A DNA stretch of 50,000 nucleotides from Trachelipus rathkii (lineage: Eukaryota; Arthropoda; Malacostraca; Isopoda; Trachelipodidae): contig JABUQX010116976.1 in the NCBI GenBank assembly GCA_015478945.1, positions 1 through 50,000 on the forward strand, in the 5' to 3' direction. A program made the position numbers and the translations under genes. This document shows, piece by piece, positions 46,343 through 50,000 of this stretch; the first letter of the stretch is position 1; each line of letters starts with the position of its first letter. The notes beneath the pieces are model-generated. The model did no database searches and had not been told where the DNA came from. It saw only the letters and a list, made by a program, of their open reading frames with translations.

Positions 46343-46359
46343 GATTAGAAAGGGAGTAG
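46343..46359 (+). other. Polypurine tract of the Ty3/gypsy element
   Basis: GATTAGAAAGGGAGTAG sits immediately before the TG that opens the 3' LTR. It primes plus-strand DNA synthesis in LTR elements. Confidence 0.75.
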
Positions 46360-47094
46360 TGTAAACTTTCCGAAATTCCCTTTTTTTTTTTTTTTGCTCT
46401 GATTCTTTTGTCCTCATACATAAATTTAAAGGGGTATTACATTATCATTAATAATTCAGTATCTATGAATCTACGATTAAGAAACGATGAATTAATTTAT
46501 TTTATATATAGTATAAGAAAGTCATCTAAATATTGGCAAGAATATTTATTTTATTTAGTGATTAATTAACTTATTGTTAGACGAAGAATGCTTTAAGTAA
46601 ATTAGTTACCCCTTCGCAATTAATTATATAAATTCTAATATTAAATTTCTATTTAGTCATGTTTGTTTATTTTGCTATTTAAAAACTTATCATTGTGTAT
46701 TTTTATTTAATTTAGAATATTTACTATTTTAGTGTGGAGTAATGTTTTCAAAAAATTATTCTGCCATTTTGTAATTTGGTGCTTTGGCACGATTTTATTA
46801 ATTCATTATAAGATTGGATTATTTATTAAACTGTTTTAAAACCTCTTTAAAATTATTATTTAACAATTTTTTGTAGTAATATGTATTTTATTAACCTACT
46901 GAATCCTTATTATTTATTTTATGTATTATATTTTTGTAGCTAACATTTTTTTGACTTCTAATAAAACTTATAAATTTATATAATTTCGTTATCCTGTCAC
47001 TATCTTGCTACCAGTTATTTAACCAGTAATAGGGTTTACGATTATTAAGGTCAAATCTCCGTTTCTCAGCATCTGTATAACTAAAAGATTTACA
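46360..47094 (+). mobile_element. 3' LTR of the Ty3/gypsy element
   Basis: 735 bp starting TGTAAAC and ending GATTTACA, giving matched ends (TGTAAA/TTTACA) in the TG...CA form. It follows a polypurine tract. An AATAAA at 46960-46965 could serve as polyadenylation signal. It is AT-rich and T-biased. No matching 5' LTR occurs in the window, so the left boundary of the element cannot be checked by LTR comparison. Confidence 0.7.
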
Positions 47095-47099
47095 ATTTT

Positions 47100-47192
47100 A
47101 TATATAATATATATATATATATATATACTATATATATATTAATATATATTATATATATATTTTATTATATATATATATATATATATATAATA
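47100..47192. repeat. (TA)n tract
   Basis: TATATA/AATATA runs between the Ty3/gypsy LTR and the hAT end. Confidence 0.9.
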
Positions 47193-47195
47193 TAT

Positions 47196-47885
47196 CAGTG
47201 GTGTTCATACTTTTGCCTATGGGGATAGACCAACAAACTTTTAAAGAATCGGTGATTGACACTTGAGAAAAAAAATTTTAAGTATACATTCTTAGGTAGA
47301 AACTACGTATTCATGGACCGGGGTAAATAATTTACCAAGGTCACTTACTACAAATCAAACTACATTACGATCATACGATTTTTACTACAGAATAGAAAAT
47401 ACAAAACGGAGTAAGGAAAAAAATTATTGTCGGGGTGACGAGTCATGGCATTGGTGATCCTCTGCGTATTTTGCAAAAGATGGCGTGTAGCTAATTATTG
47501 CTAAACGCAAGCATGACATTAAGTGATCATTTGTAAGGCGAGTACGGTATTTAGATTTAATTATTTTCATTTGAGAAAATGCAGACTCGCACAAATATGT
47601 TGACCCAAAGAAAGCGGTTACCTGAAGTGCTACTTTCTTCAAACAAGGATATTTATCTTCGAAAAGCCAGAAATTATTGTCTGCAGCTCTCGCTTTGAGG
47701 TTAATGTCAGAGATTATCTTTACAACTTTGTTTTCGACTGTAGTCGTCTCCATGTCAAATAGTTTTGAAATTTCCGAAGCAACTTCTTGCACGTCCAGGC
47801 AAGCGAAGGGGTAAGTCATGAATGCCAGAGTTTCTCTATATCTTTTATATCTGCAAAGCGTCTTTCAAATTCCTCAATTTTTTAA
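47196..47885 (-). mobile_element. hAT transposon, 3' part
   Basis: The plus-strand left edge begins CAGTGGTGTTCATACTTTTG, a typical hAT terminal repeat start, followed by CCTATGGGGATAGACC. About 230 bp inward lies the stop codon of a hAT transposase on the minus strand, so this edge is the element's 3' end. The 5' end and the rest of the transposase are not found to the right, where unrelated sequence and a (TA)n array follow. Confidence 0.75.
47424..47885 (-). pseudogene. hAT transposase, C-terminal dimerisation domain
   Basis: The open frame 47819-47424 (131 codons) contains the hAT dimerisation domain at about residues 57-112: YPCLKKVALQVTAFFGS, TYLCESAFSQMK, IKSKYRTRLTNDHL, SCLRLAIISY. 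These hydrophobic blocks are diagnostic for hAT transposases and hAT-derived genes of the ZBED/GTF2IRD2 type. Upstream, FERRFADIKDIEKL is readable in another frame up to about 47875, so one frameshift separates it from the ORF. The BED finger and the RNase H-like catalytic core are absent. It would cut and paste the element as a dimer; this piece is dead. Confidence 0.9.
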
Positions 47886-48111
47886 CTTTTTTTTTTTACG
47901 TTTTCCTTTCTTTGCGAATCATTTCTGACATTTCATATACGTTTTATGAAAATCGGCTGGTGTCTATGTTATTGATAATAAACTTCATAGACAAGATATA
48001 AATTTATACTTTGGAGGCCTATAATATTGTTAAAAGCAATGTTCTACCACGGAAAATAAGTAAATACATTATTACCTAACAATCTTGAAAAACAATTATT
48101 TTAACACAACG

Positions 48112-48600
<489 letters not shown>

Positions 48601-48796
48601 CAATTACATTGTTTAGAATGTAAAACAGATTAACTTCAAATATTCGTGATATTTTCTCGTTTCATGTAAAATTCGCAGAAAACTGTCTTCTATAAAGAAG
48701 TGCCTTCTTATCATTATTTCTGTCTGTACTTCTGCTCTAAGGTTAAGAATATACTTATATGACTACTATAACATTGTAAAAATTTATGTCACTCGT

Positions 48797-48844
48797 AAAA
48801 AAAAAAAAAAAGTTTTGGTTTTTTTTTTTTTAAAAAAAAAAAAA
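48797..48844. repeat. A-run / T-run / A-run low-complexity
   Basis: A15, then GTTTTGG, then T13, then A13. It can fold as a hairpin. Such runs are hard to sequence, so lengths may be wrong. Confidence 0.8.
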
Positions 48845-48959
48845 TAGCAACTAATTTCTGCTGAGTGGTCTTTTATTAATTTTTATAAATATCATAGAAA
48901 TAGTGACATTTTCTTGTTTTTCTTTTTCCAGGCACGAATACTTTCTTCCAATTGCAAAA

Positions 48960-49600
48960 TCTGAAAATTAGGAACAATGGTAAGGAAAAGGAAGACAAGA
49001 ACTGGCAACTTCCACTCACATGAGTAACTTTCGTTGGGAACTGGTCGAGAATGCCTCCTTCTTGAACTCCCAACTCTATGTTGATGTTCTCAGATATGGG
49101 GCTTCTGCTAGAGAGCATGAGTGGAGAAGAATGTCAGATTAACCCAGCAGCCACTCTTGCAAAGATATTTATCCAAAGTGCTTGAAAAGTTAGGAGCTAG
49201 CAAAGAGTTTTTTGTGGTGTCAATTTTAAATTCGAGAGTCACAGTTCTGAAGAAGATAGAAGAAAACGGGAACAAAGCAAATAACATATAATTGCAGAGG
49301 AAAGCTGGAATTAAAAGAGGCTTTCACAGCAACGTCAAACAAGCTCTTTGAATCCTCAATTGCAAGTGTGAGATTAAGCTATGTTCAAAATTTGAGGGTC
49401 CATTCCAGGTGGTGGTGACTGTAAACATGAAGTGCACATCTCCTGCTCTTGTTCTAAAGGATATGAAGATCCTGTCAAAGAATTAGTGTTTATTAATAGT
49501 CAAAGAGAGAAGGTTGGATCAGTTTGGACAGCATCAATTGGATTACAAGATCTCTGAGCACAGAAGACAAATTAAAAAGCAAAAAAAGGTTCGCAGATGA
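48960..49600 (+). pseudogene. Possible decayed coding sequence with cysteine-rich piece
   Basis: Moderate GC with short plus-strand runs in changing frames: MVRKRKTRTGNFHSHE near 48977, then VVSILNSRVTVLKKIEENG near 49218-49275, CKCEIKLCSKFEGPF near 49360-49405, and CSCSKGYEDPVKELVFIN near 49445-49498. The two Cys-rich pieces in adjacent frames could be one small metal-binding module split by an indel. No family recognised. The rest of the window to 50000 shows no feature I can support. Confidence 0.25.
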
Positions 49601-50000
49601 ATTAAGAAGAATTTTTTGAATATATAACAAAAAAAGGAAGGAAAGAGTTAAACATTACAACCAAATGAAAGTTTTTTTTTCTCCGACGAAGAATGAGAGT
49701 CCTAATGTATACAGATGAAGTAGGGTGAATATGAAGATCCTTTCCATGTGATGATTTTGATGTACCTTCTGCTTCAAGCATGTCAGTATAATACATTACA
49801 TTGCGAAATGTTGCATTGCAAGTATTAGGTATGGTGTCGGTCTAACGTGCTACATCTGCCATTAAAACTGCTGCCTTTTTGGAATGGCTGGGCATTTTGT
49901 GAGGGAGACAGGAGATTTGTGGTTGATCACAATAAAGAAAAAGGGTACACAGAAAAAGTTCAATGAAATCACTTTGGATGACGAATTTCCATGCTCGATG

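Larger units (their letters stand above)
38950..47094 (+). mobile_element. Ty3/gypsy LTR retrotransposon, 5' end lost, with nested insertions
   Basis: Pol fragments appear in the Ty3/gypsy order: spacer, reverse transcriptase, RNase H, integrase and C-terminal tail. They are followed by an extra ORF, a polypurine tract and one LTR. Neither gag, protease nor a 5' LTR was found to the left, so the copy is truncated near 38950. The upstream part (38950-39375) is in several frames but keeps recognisable pieces (EPICQIEGIKMGNTLA, IDTGETKPIHTPHYHLP). Many stops and frameshifts are present, so the copy is inactive. Insertions inside it are a (TA)n-bearing piece at about 39815-40080, a DNA transposon at 41596-42409 and a non-LTR element at 42790-44862. 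Confidence 0.9.

Overview
The window reads as a eukaryotic, AT-rich, transposon-littered chromosome segment from an invertebrate. Long perfect (TA)n and (TC)n arrays, tRNA-headed SINE-like repeats, an RNase H-bearing non-LTR element with a pentanucleotide tail, a Ty3/gypsy element and hAT remnants point to an arthropod. A decapod crustacean fits best, but this is inference from repeat style and no host marker gene is present. I find no intact host gene, no structural RNA gene and no CRISPR array. Every recognisable protein is from a mobile element, and nearly all are broken.

Layout. 1-22.3 kb: very AT-rich, with several blocks made almost only of A and T, separated by patches of skewed composition (C-rich/G-poor at 2.5-3.3 kb, pyrimidine-rich at 12.15-12.4 kb, G-rich at about 21.0-21.4 kb). 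No frame here gives a protein I can recognise. 22.3-26.9 kb: more mixed base composition, one unrecognised 146-codon minus-strand frame, and a compact block near 25.7-26.05 kb open in several frames. 26.9-30.2 kb: a possible LTR start, a small minus-strand frame with an SGNH/GDSL-esterase-like D-G-x-H-P motif, a nine-copy minisatellite and a (CT)n array. 30.8-35.4 kb: a large imperfect inverted repeat whose arms each carry the same coding sequence facing outward from a 273-bp unique spacer. Its left arm also contains a candidate 1.4-kb LTR. 36.5-38.3 kb: two tRNA-derived SINE-like repeats and an unrecognised open fragment.

38.8-47.1 kb is the best-resolved part, a nested stack. A Ty3/gypsy element, lacking its 5' end but keeping its 3' LTR, carries broken RT, RNase H and DD35E integrase sequences and an extra post-integrase ORF. 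It was invaded by an 814-bp non-autonomous DNA transposon and by a 5'-truncated non-LTR retrotransposon that left a perfect 10-bp target-site duplication. Removing the non-LTR insert with one copy of the duplication keeps the host element's reading frame open to a downstream stop.

47.2-50 kb holds the C-terminal part of a hAT transposase on the minus strand, a (TA)n array of about 111 bp, and decayed sequence that may once have been coding.

The strongest candidates for something not routinely described are the outward-facing coding palindrome at 31-35 kb and the extra splice-preceded ORF of the Ty3/gypsy element. The contrast between the featureless left half and the readable right half also needs an assembly-quality check.
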